From Okeania sp. SIO1I7 (lineage in GTDB: Bacteria; Cyanobacteriota; Cyanobacteriia; Cyanobacteriales; Microcoleaceae): a stretch of DNA of 64,000 bases. The DNA is taken from contig JAAHGF010000005.1 in NCBI GenBank assembly GCA_010672585.1, positions 26,622 through 90,621 of the forward strand, given 5' to 3'. The translations under genes were made by a program, and so were the position numbers. Below, one piece after another: positions 55,301-64,000 of the stretch (the stretch's first letter is position 1; each line of letters starts with the position of its first letter). A model generated the notes under the pieces. That model did no database searches. It saw nothing but the letters and a program-made list of their open reading frames with translations, and was not told where the DNA came from.

Positions 55301-55451
55301 CTCTCCCTTTTAGAAAGAAGATTGATACAATCGAAGAAATTGTTAAATTTTTTCTTCTTCAAAAGAAGAGACCTTAAAGATTAATTAATTAATTAATTAT
55401 CAATTATCAATTATCCATTGGTAAGCATATTTATTCTACCGCGACTCAATC

Positions 55452-56960
55452 ATGTATCAACAACAAAATTCTATACTTAGAGAAAGTATCTTAATTATTA
55501 ACGATAATCCTAAAAGTTTAAAGCTGTTGACTGAGTTGTTATCTGTACAAGGGTATAAAGTGCAAATTGCCACCAGTGGAAAAGAAGCTCTCGAAAATAT
55601 TCATTTTGAGCTTCCAGATTTGATTTTATTAGAAGTTAAAATGCCAGAAATGGATGGCTATCAAATTTGTGAATGTCTGAAGATAGATAAACAAACCACT
55701 AATATCCCCGTAGTTTTTATCTCTGCTTTAGATGGAGCAATGGATAAAGTTAAAGCCTTTACTGTGGGTGGAGTAGATTATATTACAAAACCATTTGAAT
55801 TAATTGAAATTTTAGCCAGAATTGAAAATCAATTACGACTGCGGTCTCTACAGCAGCAATTACAACAACAAAACGCTTTATTACAACTATTATTAAAAGT
55901 TACTCATGCTATTAGTGAAGCATCTGATATTGAATCAGCATTAGAAGTAACTTTAGCAGAAGTTTGTCAAACAATGAATTGGGATTTTGGAGAAGCATGG
56001 ATTCCTGACCCAGAAGCTACAATGCTTAAATTTAGTAGAGGATGGTATTCTAGTAATAGTAATAACGGTACTTTACCAGCAACTCTGAAATTTCGACAAC
56101 AGCATCAAATTATTACCTTCACTTCTCAACAAAGCTTACTACAAAGGGTATGGTATTCTCAGCAAGCAGAATGGGTAAAAGATATTTCTCAAGAAAAAGA
56201 ATCGGTTTTGATTGGTTTTCAAATTGCCGAAAAAATAGGTATTAAATCTGCTTTAGGAATACCTATTATTCTCGATAAACAGGTTTTAGCTATCTTAGTA
56301 TTTTTCCAGAAATTTTCTCAAAAATTAGATCAAAATTCTATACAGTTAGTTAATGCTGTGGCAACTCAGTTAGGCGGATTAATTCAACGGAAAAAATCTG
56401 AGATAGCTCTTAAAAAAGCAAACCAAAATTTAAAACGAATTGCCAGTTTTGATAGTTTAACTTCTCTAGCTAATCGTCGTACATTTGATGAATATTTTCA
56501 TCAAAAATGGGAGCAACTTAAACAAGAAAAAAAATATTTATCTCTCATCCTTTGTGATGTGGATTATTTCAAATATTATAATGATTTTTATGGGCATCCA
56601 GAGGGAGACCAATGCCTCAAAAAAGTTGCTCAAGCTATTAGCAAGGTAGCTAAATTTTCTACAGATTTAGTTTGCCGTTATGGTGGCGAAGAATTTGGAG
56701 TTATATTACCGAATACAAATATTGAGGAAGCTTTAGGAAGAGCAGAATTAATTAGGAGAGAAATTAAAAGGCTTGAAATACCTCACACTTGTTCAAAAGT
56801 AAGTCCTTATGTAACTGTAAGTTTAGGAGTAAGTAGCGTAATTCCTACGTTAAATTTATCAACTCGTACATTATTAATAGATGCCGATCAGGCACTTTAT
56901 CAAGCAAAAGAACAGGGACGAGATTGTGTTATTGCTCATAGAATTAATTATGTTTGTTAG
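55452..56960 (+). CDS. REC-GAF-GGDEF diguanylate cyclase with a Glu at the receiver phosphorylation site
   Basis: The protein has 502 residues. The receiver domain (about 10-128) reads LIINDNPKSLKLL, then LILLEVKMPEMDGYQ and ITKPFE. The phosphoacceptor Asp is Glu61, and one of the usual acidic pair is Asn17. A coiled coil leads to a GAF domain (about 145-315), then GGDEF (about 330-495): FDSLTSLANRRTFDEYF, LILCDVDYFKYYNDFYGHPE + GDQCL and the active-site CRYGGEEFGVILP. The inhibitory RxxD site before the GGEEF motif reads FSTD, so product inhibition is probably absent. It should make cyclic di-GMP. Glu at the receiver site may mimic the phosphorylated state. No operon partner is visible. Confidence 0.9.
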   Translation: MYQQQNSILRESILIINDNPKSLKLLTELLSVQGYKVQIATSGKEALENIHFELPDLILLEVKMPEMDGYQICECLKIDKQTTNIPVVFISALDGAMDKVKAFTVGGVDYITKPFELIEILARIENQLRLRSLQQQLQQQNALLQLLLKVTHAISEASDIESALEVTLAEVCQTMNWDFGEAWIPDPEATMLKFSRGWYSSNSNNGTLPATLKFRQQHQIITFTSQQSLLQRVWYSQQAEWVKDISQEKESVLIGFQIAEKIGIKSALGIPIILDKQVLAILVFFQKFSQKLDQNSIQLVNAVATQLGGLIQRKKSEIALKKANQNLKRIASFDSLTSLANRRTFDEYFHQKWEQLKQEKKYLSLILCDVDYFKYYNDFYGHPEGDQCLKKVAQAISKVAKFSTDLVCRYGGEEFGVILPNTNIEEALGRAELIRREIKRLEIPHTCSKVSPYVTVSLGVSSVIPTLNLSTRTLLIDADQALYQAKEQGRDCVIAHRINYVC

Positions 56961-57273
56961 GAAAGAAAAAGTCATACTAAATCCGGCGATCGAAAGAACT
57001 GTTATTATGAAGGTAAGGTATTTATGCTGAGTGCAGCTATGCTTAATGGTTAGAGAGTAAGAGCGAAAAACGGACTTTTTATAACTGGATTTGGTATCAT
57101 ATAAAGACTCAGGTATAATCTTTTTTTCCCCTACTGACTACTAAATTGAAGTGAGGTTATTCAACCGAATTTGAGATTATATGAAATACTAAACATAATG
57201 GTAGAGTTATTTCACAAAAGCTGAAAATTGAGCTAGAGAGTCAAAGAACAATTTTATCTGAAATACAAGTAAT

Positions 57274-57400
57274 TATCTTTTCCCTTATGGGTTTAATACA
57301 GCACCGTCACAGTGTTTACAAGTTTGTTGGGATTTGTAGACGCGAAGTTGCAATCTTTCAGTATCTCCATCCACTTTTTCCTTCTCTCCTACGGTATAAC
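57274..57400 (-). repeat. Family R7 element, inverted diverged copy
   Basis: ATCTTTTCCCTTATGGGTTT, then AATACAGCACCGTCACAGTG + TTTACAAG, TTTGTAGACGCGAAG and CCATCCACTTTTTCCTTC. Same block order as 51983-52156, but the heptamer run is nearly lost. Confidence 0.65.
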
Positions 57401-57464
57401 TAAAGCCTTCTTTAGAACTAATTTATCCAAAATCAATACCAGATACTTCAATACACTCTTGAAT

Positions 57465-57824
57465 TTAACGATTAGATTTAGTATATATTTCCACTATAAC
57501 TCCTACAAATGAGCCAAATATTCCTCCAATAATTGCGCCCCAAAATGGGATAAGTAGTGGACTGAAACAAGCATACAGTCCATCTAAACCATCCGCACAA
57601 TTTAAAGGTTGAATTTTTTGATGAGCTACAACTAGAAAAATGAACGTACTCAAAAGTGAAGTAAAAGTTGCTGCATTGAATATTCTCATCGTGCATCTAA
57701 ATTTAGTGATTAAGTTGGTAATTGCACCAACAATTCCCCCAATAGTACCTCCAATAACAATACCTAAACAAGCTCCAAATAGTGCTATAAACCATACAAA
57801 AATAACAGGAATTATACTACTCAT
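57465..57824 (-). CDS. Small glycine-zipper membrane protein
   Basis: The protein has 119 residues from ATG 57824, which is preceded by a strong ribosome site (AGGAGGG, 5 bases upstream). Three hydrophobic segments are visible: VIFVWFIALFGACLGIVIGG + TIGGIVGAI (about 7-35), TSLLSTFIFLVVA (about 52-66) and LLIPFWGAIIGGIFGSFVGV + IVEIY (about 90-114). The first and last contain GxxxG-type glycine zippers, which pack transmembrane helices. No family is recognised. It stands alone between repeat elements. Confidence 0.65.
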   Translation of the reverse strand: MSSIIPVIFVWFIALFGACLGIVIGGTIGGIVGAITNLITKFRCTMRIFNAATFTSLLSTFIFLVVAHQKIQPLNCADGLDGLYACFSPLLIPFWGAIIGGIFGSFVGVIVEIYTKSNR

Positions 57825-58311
57825 CAAACCCTCCTTCTTTTGTCAATAAATATTAGTAGTACTGTACAAGTAGTAATATTCTAATACTCAATTAAAATGA
57901 AGCTGCATAAAATTAAGATTCTAATTTGAATTGACCGTAGTTCGACAGAGATAAATGAATTAATTTCATCATTATCTATATTTTAGTATTAGGTTTAATA
58001 CCCTCACTATATTAAAAAAAAATTAGTGGTAGACCTTTGTAGCGGATCTGAGTCCTCCATAATAATACCTGAATTTCGCAGTTCCTCTGTAGTAGGCTAA
58101 CTTATTCAAGTGTAGCTTTACATATAAATTAGCATTAGAAAAAGTCAAATCATTTGTCAATACTATTTTTTTGAAACTTAAAAATTAGAAATATTTTTTG
58201 TTCCCTTTTTTGTGCATTACCAACTTTTATACTGACCCACTATTGCACCCCTGTTTCGTGACTCCACAGTAAATTACTACATATACAAGACCATCTATAA
58301 TATTCTAGTTT
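57825..58311. other. AT-rich gene-free spacer
   Basis: It holds the promoter region of the small membrane-protein gene at the 5' side. I see no ORF, RNA gene or repeat family here. Confidence 0.5.
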
Positions 58312-58488
58312 TTATCTTTTCTGCGACGGGTTTAATACCCCACGGTCTAGAGGGTGCTGAAAATTGTTTGGTGTTTGTAGATACGGAGTAGTCAGTCGTT
58401 GACTATCTATAAGCAATTTTCCCTTCTGCCTTTCCTGCGGAATGCTGCGCAAACAGCATAGCTACCTTCTGCCTTCTTCAATACTGTT
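58312..58488 (-). repeat. Family R7 element, inverted diverged copy
   Basis: ATCTTTTCTGCGACGGGTTT, then AATACCCCACGGTCTAGAGG + GTGCTGAAAATTG, TTTGTAGATACGGAG, CTATCTATAAG and CTTCTGCC-type repeats, with an inserted CCTGCGGAATGCTGCGCAAA block as in family R6. It ends at the stop of the DUF5009 gene. Confidence 0.65.
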
Positions 58489-58489
58489 T

Positions 58490-59911
58490 TTAAGTCCTCC
58501 AAAAAAGTTTTAATTTGCTAAAAATACTTACGATTAATGCCACTATTAATGTATAAATAAATGCCGTAAATAATCCTAAACTTGTAGTTTGAGTCATTTG
58601 TGTAATTTTTTCATACCATCCAGTTAATTTTAAGATAGGTAAGAGTAAGTTACCAAAAACCACATAAGCTATCATTGGATTTTGACCATTATAGATAAAT
58701 AATTTGAGAAGATTTTTATGCTGAAAATAATCTCTAACAACAGTGAATAGAATTAACAAAAAAATAGACATTCCTGTCGTAATTAAAAAGTAACTTAGGG
58801 TAGCACTATCTTTTTTAATTCCACCTTGAAAAGGTTCAAAAGCTAATCCTAATGCTAGCCAATAAATTCCCCAACTATAAAGTTTATTGAGTAAATTTTC
58901 TATCTGATTATTTGGTTGCTGGAATAATAACCAACCAAAAGCACATAAAACTCCACTTATTAAAGTAGTTTCTAAAACCAGCCTAGATTGTAACCCAATC
59001 AATAATACCAAGTCAATAGTCAGCATTAATACTGCAATAATAAAAAAACGACTAGCTGGCCATTTTTCTAATATCGAATCGCGATCGCTACTTTCATTAT
59101 TTCTCATCCATTTTAAAATTAAATCTCCGCTAATAGTACCTGGAATAACAATAAATAAGTACTTCAAATAATCAAATCTAAAAATCCAAGGCAAAGGAGA
59201 GTTAAACCAAAAATATTTTACCCATCCATCATCAGCAGCAGAAAATCTTAGTCCTAATAATATTCCCAATAATCCTAAACGTAACCACCAATTAGATTGA
59301 GTAAATAACCAAATTATCGAACCAAAAACAGCCATATTAGTTAAAACGATGAGGATAATATCACTGCGTTCTAATGAAAAGTTACTACCATCTGGATATG
59401 TTAATCTACTAAGTACTAAAATACATATACTCCAGCCAGCAATACTAATAAATTGATTTAGAAACTTGGGGAAAAATTTAGGTAAACGACTGAACATTAA
59501 AAAGAGGATGAAAAATCCCAATAAAGCAAGTTTCCACTTTTCAGGAATTTCCTCTGCATTATTAATAATGTGCGGTCGAAAATGTTGAAGCACTATAGCA
59601 AATGTGCCTAGTAAAAAACCTCTTTTCAGGATGAATAAAAATATTTGACTGTATCGCCATCCTTTATTTATTAATCGAGATAAAGCTAGGGGTATAGATG
59701 CTCCCATTGCAAATAAGAAAATTGGAAAAACAATATCTACCCAAGTTAATCCGGGAAGATTAGGATTAAATACATAATTTGGTGGTGGTGTTTGAGCATG
59801 ATACATCCAAGTAGGAAGTGTTCCATCACGAGGAATTATGCCAGATAATACCATCATTAAAATAGCAAATCCTCGTAGAGCATCTAGAGCTTCAGCGCGT
59901 TTTTTAGTCAT
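58490..59911 (-). CDS. DUF5009 / HGSNAT-like multi-pass membrane acyltransferase
   Basis: The protein has 473 residues and about ten to twelve predicted membrane spans. It opens RAEALDALRGFAILMMVLSG, the R-x-x-x-x-D-x-x-R-G-(F/L) motif shared by DUF5009 proteins and heparan-alpha-glucosaminide N-acetyltransferase relatives, followed by HAQTPPPNYVFNPNLPGLTW + VDIVFPIFLFAMGASIPLAL. The central loop DGWVKYFWFNSPLPWIFRFD and the late segment YNGQNPMIAYVVFGNLL fit the family. Related enzymes transfer an acyl group across a membrane onto a sugar. The substrate here is unknown. It is transcribed alone; its upstream side has GGAAGAA heptamers. Confidence 0.8.
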   Translation of the reverse strand: MTKKRAEALDALRGFAILMMVLSGIIPRDGTLPTWMYHAQTPPPNYVFNPNLPGLTWVDIVFPIFLFAMGASIPLALSRLINKGWRYSQIFLFILKRGFLLGTFAIVLQHFRPHIINNAEEIPEKWKLALLGFFILFLMFSRLPKFFPKFLNQFISIAGWSICILVLSRLTYPDGSNFSLERSDIILIVLTNMAVFGSIIWLFTQSNWWLRLGLLGILLGLRFSAADDGWVKYFWFNSPLPWIFRFDYLKYLFIVIPGTISGDLILKWMRNNESSDRDSILEKWPASRFFIIAVLMLTIDLVLLIGLQSRLVLETTLISGVLCAFGWLLFQQPNNQIENLLNKLYSWGIYWLALGLAFEPFQGGIKKDSATLSYFLITTGMSIFLLILFTVVRDYFQHKNLLKLFIYNGQNPMIAYVVFGNLLLPILKLTGWYEKITQMTQTTSLGLFTAFIYTLIVALIVSIFSKLKLFWRT

Positions 59912-60111
59912 AAGGAAGAAGGAAGAAGGATAAAGTAATATTATGTCCAGTTAAATATTAAGGAACAAAGGAAGACATAGAAAGTAATTTCAGTTATCAG
60001 TTATCAGTACCTCTATAGCAATCAGAAATTGAGATGTGAGAATTGATATGTGAGAATTGAGATATTCCTTAAAAGGATACAATATAGCAGTTATCTTATT
60101 CTTATATATTC

Positions 60112-60327
60112 GTAAGCATTCAGCCGTCAGCTATCAGCACTTCCCTGCGGGATGCTACGCAAACAGCTATTACTTTTAGTTTTAGATAAAAGCTTTAATA
60201 ATTGAGTCAGAATTTATACTTACTACAAAAACTGGCTGAAACAGTCTATATTCATTTAAACCCTATCCTTTTGCTGAGAGCTGACAGCTAATAGCTGTTT
60301 GCGCAGCATTCCGCAGGAAATGCTTAC
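60112..60327. mobile_element. Family R6 small element with long inverted arms
   Basis: The left arm GTAAGCATTCAGCCGTCAGC, then CTGCGGGATGCTACGCAAAC + AGCTATTA, is mirrored by the right arm AGCTGACAGCTAATAGCTGT + TTGCGCAGCATTCCGCAG, then GAAATGCTTAC. About 60 bp at each side can pair. Non-coding. Confidence 0.75.
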
Positions 60328-60429
60328 ATATATTCATTTTTTTCTTCTTCTCTATTCCCAGATCCAGTGTTCCCTAAAAGTATTAAATATCTCACAACTT
60401 AAATCATATTGCTATAGCTAAAACAAGAA

Positions 60430-60880
60430 GCTTAAGATGTAGAAACTTTTCCTACTAACAACTAATAATAATCAACTATTAACATCAAGTCCGGATAAGA
60501 GTGTGATAAAAAACCTATCTTCTTACACAGAGCAAATCTCCTTATTTTCCCTACTCCCTACTCCCTTTTGATATTAGAATAACTTCCTCGCTACTGATAA
60601 CAGTCGAAGCAAATGTTAGGACATATCAAAAGCTTAAAATTCAGACAAAGTAATACTTTTCCTTCTTCCTTCTTCCTTCTTTCTTCTGCTGTAAACTACT
60701 TCAGAAAAAAATCATTCAACTCTTTCCCATAAAAAAATTAGTTGTCAGTAGAAACTTTTCCTCCTAACAACTAATAATAATCAACTATTAATATCAACTC
60801 TGGATAAAAGTATGATAAAAAACTTATCTTCTTACACAGAGCAAATCTCCTTATTTTCCCTACTCCCTACTCTCTTATTT
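60430..60880. repeat. Direct duplication of about 130 bp
   Basis: The segment GTAGAAACTTTTCCTACTAA ... AACTAATAATAATCAACTAT ... TCTTCTTACACAGAGCAAAT ... CCCTACTCCCTACTC is present at about 60438-60567 and 60748-60877, 310 bp apart, with few differences. No gene lies between them. An R4-type right end (TATTCAACCGGACATGATAT) follows at 60885-60904. Confidence 0.8.
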
Positions 60881-60904
60881 ATAAGTATTCAACCGGACAT
60901 GATA

Positions 60905-62950
60905 TTACCTAGGAACAGGCAAAGAAAGTTGAGGTTTAGTACCTGGTTGATGACCATTACCATTACCATTACCATTAGAATGCTCTGGAGATAATAATAC
61001 TTGACGAATCAAACGAGCGATCGCCCGTTGAGTCAAACCACTTGCCACTTGTTGCCCCATCTTTTGCATTTCTGGTTTAACCAACAAATTTGGTACTAAC
61101 TGCGCCAACTGCATAGCGTCAAAACCAGGAGTATTTTGAATAATTTCCCAAATACGTTTAATATGCTCTGCTCTTTTTTCTTCTGGAGAATTTGTAGATG
61201 TAATTCTGGTCGGTTTTTGTTCCTTCATACCCAACAATTCACCCACTCTATTTCTCACATTAGAAAAAGTATTTCTGGATGCTAGGTCAAGACTATTAAT
61301 CAACTCTTCAACTAAACGCACCCTAATAAAATCACCACGTTCAGACAATAAGAAATCTAGAGCTTGGTCTAACACCTTGCTAATATCATAATCATCACTA
61401 TTACTCGCATTTCTTAATAGATTTTCCAATCTATTCCAACGAAAATCACCATCCTTAAAAAGTAAATCTTTCAGAGAAGTTCTTAACTCAGGAGCCGGGT
61501 CAGTTAGTAAACGTTTCGCCACATAAGGATAAGCTTTACTCAACACCTTAAAATTAGGATCGACATTAATCGCAATACCTTCCAAAGTTACCAAAGAACG
61601 AATAATCAAAGCATAATAAGCAGGTACAGTAAATGGATACTCATACATTAAAGCTGATAACTGGTCTGTAATACTCTTAAAATTAAGCTCTGCCACACTA
61701 GCACCAAGAGCATTATTAAACACACCAGCTAAAGCAGGAATAATTGGAGTTACATCAGTTTCAGGAGTCAAAAATTCTAGCTTAATATAATCCTGAGCCA
61801 AAGCTTCAAAATCACGATTTACCAAATGTACAACTGCTTCTAATAAACCATATCGCTGATAAGGTTTAACCTCACTCATCATGCCAAAATCTAGATAAAC
61901 CAACTTACCTTCTGGACTAGCTAATAAATTACCAGGATGAGGGTCAGCATGAAAAAAACCATGTTCTAATAACTGTCTCAAAGAACATTGCACACCAATT
62001 TCTATCAGATATTTGGCATCAATATTTTTGGCTTTTACCGCTTCCAAATTAGTTAATTTAGTACCCGTTATCCACTCCATTGTTAATACACGACGACCTG
62101 TATATTGCCAATAAATTTGAGGAACATAAATATCTTGAAGATGACCGTAGAGCTGTTTAAACTTTTCCGCATTACGACCTTCTTGAGTGTAGTCCATTTC
62201 CTCGAATATTCTATTGCCAAACTCATCCATAATGGCTACTAAGTCACTGCGGAGTCGCTTAATACTTTTATGTGCCCAAATAGCTAGTGTTCTTAATATA
62301 TAAATGTCTAAAGCAATATTTTCCGCTAAACCAGGACGTTGTACTTTTACTGCTACTGCTTCGCCTGTTTTAAGTTTGCCTTTATAAACTTGCCCAAGGG
62401 AAGCTGCTGCAATAGGATTAGGTGTTAATTCTGCATAAATTTCTTCTGGAGGGAAACCTAATTCTTCTTCTATAAAACGATAGGCTAATTCATTAGGAAA
62501 AGCGGGTAATTGGTCTTGTAATTTAGTCAACTCTTCTAAATATGTGGGAGAAGCTAAATCTGGCCGAGTAGATAGTGCTTGTCCCACTTTAATAAAAGCA
62601 GGACCAAGATTTGTCAAAATTTCTCTCAACCTAATTGCCCGTTTTGCTTCATTTTTAGTGGCATTACCAGTAATTTTGTCCAACCACAAGCTAAAAGCAA
62701 ATGATAAAAAAGTCCATAAAACACTGATGCGCCTTTTCCATACTGGCAAAGGGCGTTTACTGTAGAAAGCTGTTATTGCTTCTGGGTCATAGCGTAGAGC
62801 ATTACTTTCTTCTGGTTCTGAATAATCTTGAGACTTAACCATATCTATATTTGTCACTGGCATTGCCTCTATTTCTAATGTGTCTAATTTCTTATTATGT
62901 GAATTCAAATATTCTCGTTGAGGATTAGATGATATTGTTTCCAAACTCAT
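60905..62950 (-). CDS. ABC1/UbiB/AarF family atypical kinase
   Basis: The protein has 681 residues. Family motifs appear in order: the KxGQ motif in GPAFIKVGQALSTRPD, the Ala-rich loop PIAAASLGQVYKG, the Lys in EAVAVKVQRPGL, an acidic helix (DEFGNRIFEEMDY), catalytic GFFHADPHPGNLL and metal-binding VYLDFGMMSEV. UbiB-type proteins support isoprenoid-quinone synthesis or lipid homeostasis; cyanobacterial and plastid ABC1K members affect plastoquinone and tocopherol. The C-terminal region (about 480-640) is helical, and the tail contains a GNGNGNGH run encoded by an ATTACC-type repeat. A tandem array lies upstream of its 5' end. Confidence 0.9.
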   Translation of the reverse strand: MSLETISSNPQREYLNSHNKKLDTLEIEAMPVTNIDMVKSQDYSEPEESNALRYDPEAITAFYSKRPLPVWKRRISVLWTFLSFAFSLWLDKITGNATKNEAKRAIRLREILTNLGPAFIKVGQALSTRPDLASPTYLEELTKLQDQLPAFPNELAYRFIEEELGFPPEEIYAELTPNPIAAASLGQVYKGKLKTGEAVAVKVQRPGLAENIALDIYILRTLAIWAHKSIKRLRSDLVAIMDEFGNRIFEEMDYTQEGRNAEKFKQLYGHLQDIYVPQIYWQYTGRRVLTMEWITGTKLTNLEAVKAKNIDAKYLIEIGVQCSLRQLLEHGFFHADPHPGNLLASPEGKLVYLDFGMMSEVKPYQRYGLLEAVVHLVNRDFEALAQDYIKLEFLTPETDVTPIIPALAGVFNNALGASVAELNFKSITDQLSALMYEYPFTVPAYYALIIRSLVTLEGIAINVDPNFKVLSKAYPYVAKRLLTDPAPELRTSLKDLLFKDGDFRWNRLENLLRNASNSDDYDISKVLDQALDFLLSERGDFIRVRLVEELINSLDLASRNTFSNVRNRVGELLGMKEQKPTRITSTNSPEEKRAEHIKRIWEIIQNTPGFDAMQLAQLVPNLLVKPEMQKMGQQVASGLTQRAIARLIRQVLLSPEHSNGNGNGNGHQPGTKPQLSLPVPR

Positions 62951-63039
62951 AAAATTTCAGATTTTTTTTATAAAGGTTGTTAAATATTGTAACAATATGG
63001 CTGTCGTTTCACTGAAGTCTTTGGTGAAGTCAAAAGTCA

Positions 63040-64000
63040 AAAGTCAAAAGTAAGAATTTGACAATCTCCCTACTCAGAATTTCCTCTAGTCACAGAAAAA
63101 TTGTTAGTAAATCAAGAATCGAAAAATTAATTGTCAAATTTCACTATTGCGACATACGCAACAGTAGAGCATCAAACCTAGAAAGTCAGGAAACTGACAG
63201 TTGATTTTCACACCCCAGAAAATATTTGACTATCTCTACTACCCGGAATTTCCTAGTCACAGAAAAATTGTTAGTAAATCAAGAATCGAAAAATTAATTG
63301 TTAAATTTCACTATTGCGACATACGCAACAGTAGAACATCAAACCTAGAGAGCAAGGAAACTCAGAGTTGATTTCCACATCCCAGAAAATATTTGACTCT
63401 ATCTCTCTACCGGAAACTTCCTCTAGTCACAGAAAAATTGTTAGCAAATCAAGAATCAAAAAAATAATTGTAAAATCTGACTATTGCGACATACGCAACA
63501 GTAGAGCATCAAACCTAGAGAGCAAGGAAACTGACAGTTGATTTCTACATACCAGAAAATATTTGACTATCTTTCTAGCGGAAACTTCCTCTAGTCACAG
63601 AAAAATTGTTAGCAAATCAAGAATCAAAAAAATAATTGTAAAATCTGACTATTGCGACATACGCAACAGTAGAGCATCAAACCTAGAGAGCAAGGAAACT
63701 GACAGTTGATTTCTACATACCAGAAAATATTTGACTATCTTTCTAGCGGAAACTTCCTCTAGTCACAAACAAATTATTAGTCAATCAAGAATCGAAAAAT
63801 TAATTGTTAAATTTCACTGTTGCGACATACGCAATAGTAGAACATCAAACCTAGAGAGTAAGGAAACTGACAGTTGATTTCTACATACCAGAAAATATTT
63901 GACTATCTTTCTAGCGGAAACTTCCTCTAGTCACAAACAAATTATTAGTCAATCAAGAATCGAAAAATTAATTGTTAAATTTCACTGTTGCGACATACGC
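63040..64000. repeat. 168-bp tandem array, at least six units, continuing past the window
   Basis: The marker GCGACATACGC occurs at about 63149, 63316, 63486, 63654, 63822 and 63990 (spacings 167-170 bp). Each unit contains TCTAGTCACAGAAAAATTGT, TCAAGAATCGAAAAATTAAT, the hairpin TTGCG-ACATA-CGCAA, CATCAAACCTAGAGAGCAAG + GAAACTGACAGTTGATTT and CAGAAAATATTTGACTATCT. Units 3 and 4 are nearly identical, as are 5 and 6, so copies have been homogenised or recently duplicated. No frame is open across units. Confidence 0.9.

Noticed and set aside
63040..64000. Regular repeats that might be a CRISPR array
   Set aside because: The whole 168-bp unit is conserved; there are no short repeats separated by unique spacers, and no cas genes are nearby.

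Overview
The window looks like chromosomal DNA from a filamentous cyanobacterium of the Oscillatoriales (Trichodesmium/Okeania-like). The grounds are low G+C, many GCGATCGC (HIP1) octamers, ubiquitous heptameric short tandem repeats, a SufR-type C-terminus, LL-diaminopimelate aminotransferase, DUF3386, CnfU-type Nfu, multidomain Ser/Thr kinases and a CHAT/haemagglutinin surface protein. Genus assignment is inference.

Layout. 1-4.9 kb: the end of a sufR-like gene, a duplicated-motif small protein, an orphan 5S rRNA gene with its own promoter and terminator, a TerB-like protein, a peptidoglycan-binding/C39-like peptidase and a stranded IS200/IS605 right end. 4.9-14 kb: an M16 peptidase, a carotene-desaturase-like flavoprotein, a TnpB pseudogene broken by two nonsense codons and two small repeat elements, and a Ski2/ISE2-like RNA helicase. 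14-20 kb: two non-coding tandem arrays flank a Ser/Thr kinase fused to an FGE-sulfatase domain whose C-terminus looks like the variable region of a diversity-generating retroelement (DGR). 20-28 kb: a secreted GHL10 protein, a probable pseudokinase with pentapeptide repeats, DUF3386 and Nfu. 28-36 kb: a two-gene phosphorelay operon (multidomain response regulator plus PAS histidine kinase); both genes carry an in-frame copy of the same mobile repeat. An NHL propeller protein follows. 36-42.7 kb: a giant secreted CHAT protein and coaE. 43-50 kb: an acyl-ACP-desaturase-like diiron protein, then a compact minus-strand block of Panacea antitoxin, RelE-like toxin, C5 DNA methyltransferase and Bpu10I-like endonuclease, then a PD-(D/E)XK-like protein and dapL. 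50-64 kb: a lipoprotein phosphoesterase, a deacetylase/NAGPA fusion, a diguanylate cyclase with an Asp-to-Glu receiver, membrane proteins, an ABC1/UbiB kinase and a 168-bp tandem array running off the window end.

Gene density is low. Long spacers are filled with at least seven families of short dispersed elements, several nested in one another, and with heptamer arrays. Most genes look chromosomal and housekeeping or signalling. The clearest accessory block is the toxin-antitoxin/restriction-modification group at 44.7-47.8 kb. The most unusual signals are the in-frame repeat insertions in the phosphorelay pair, the DGR-like variable C-terminus of the kinase-FGE protein, and the tandem arrays. 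No reverse transcriptase or template repeat, CRISPR array, tRNA or intact transposase was found.
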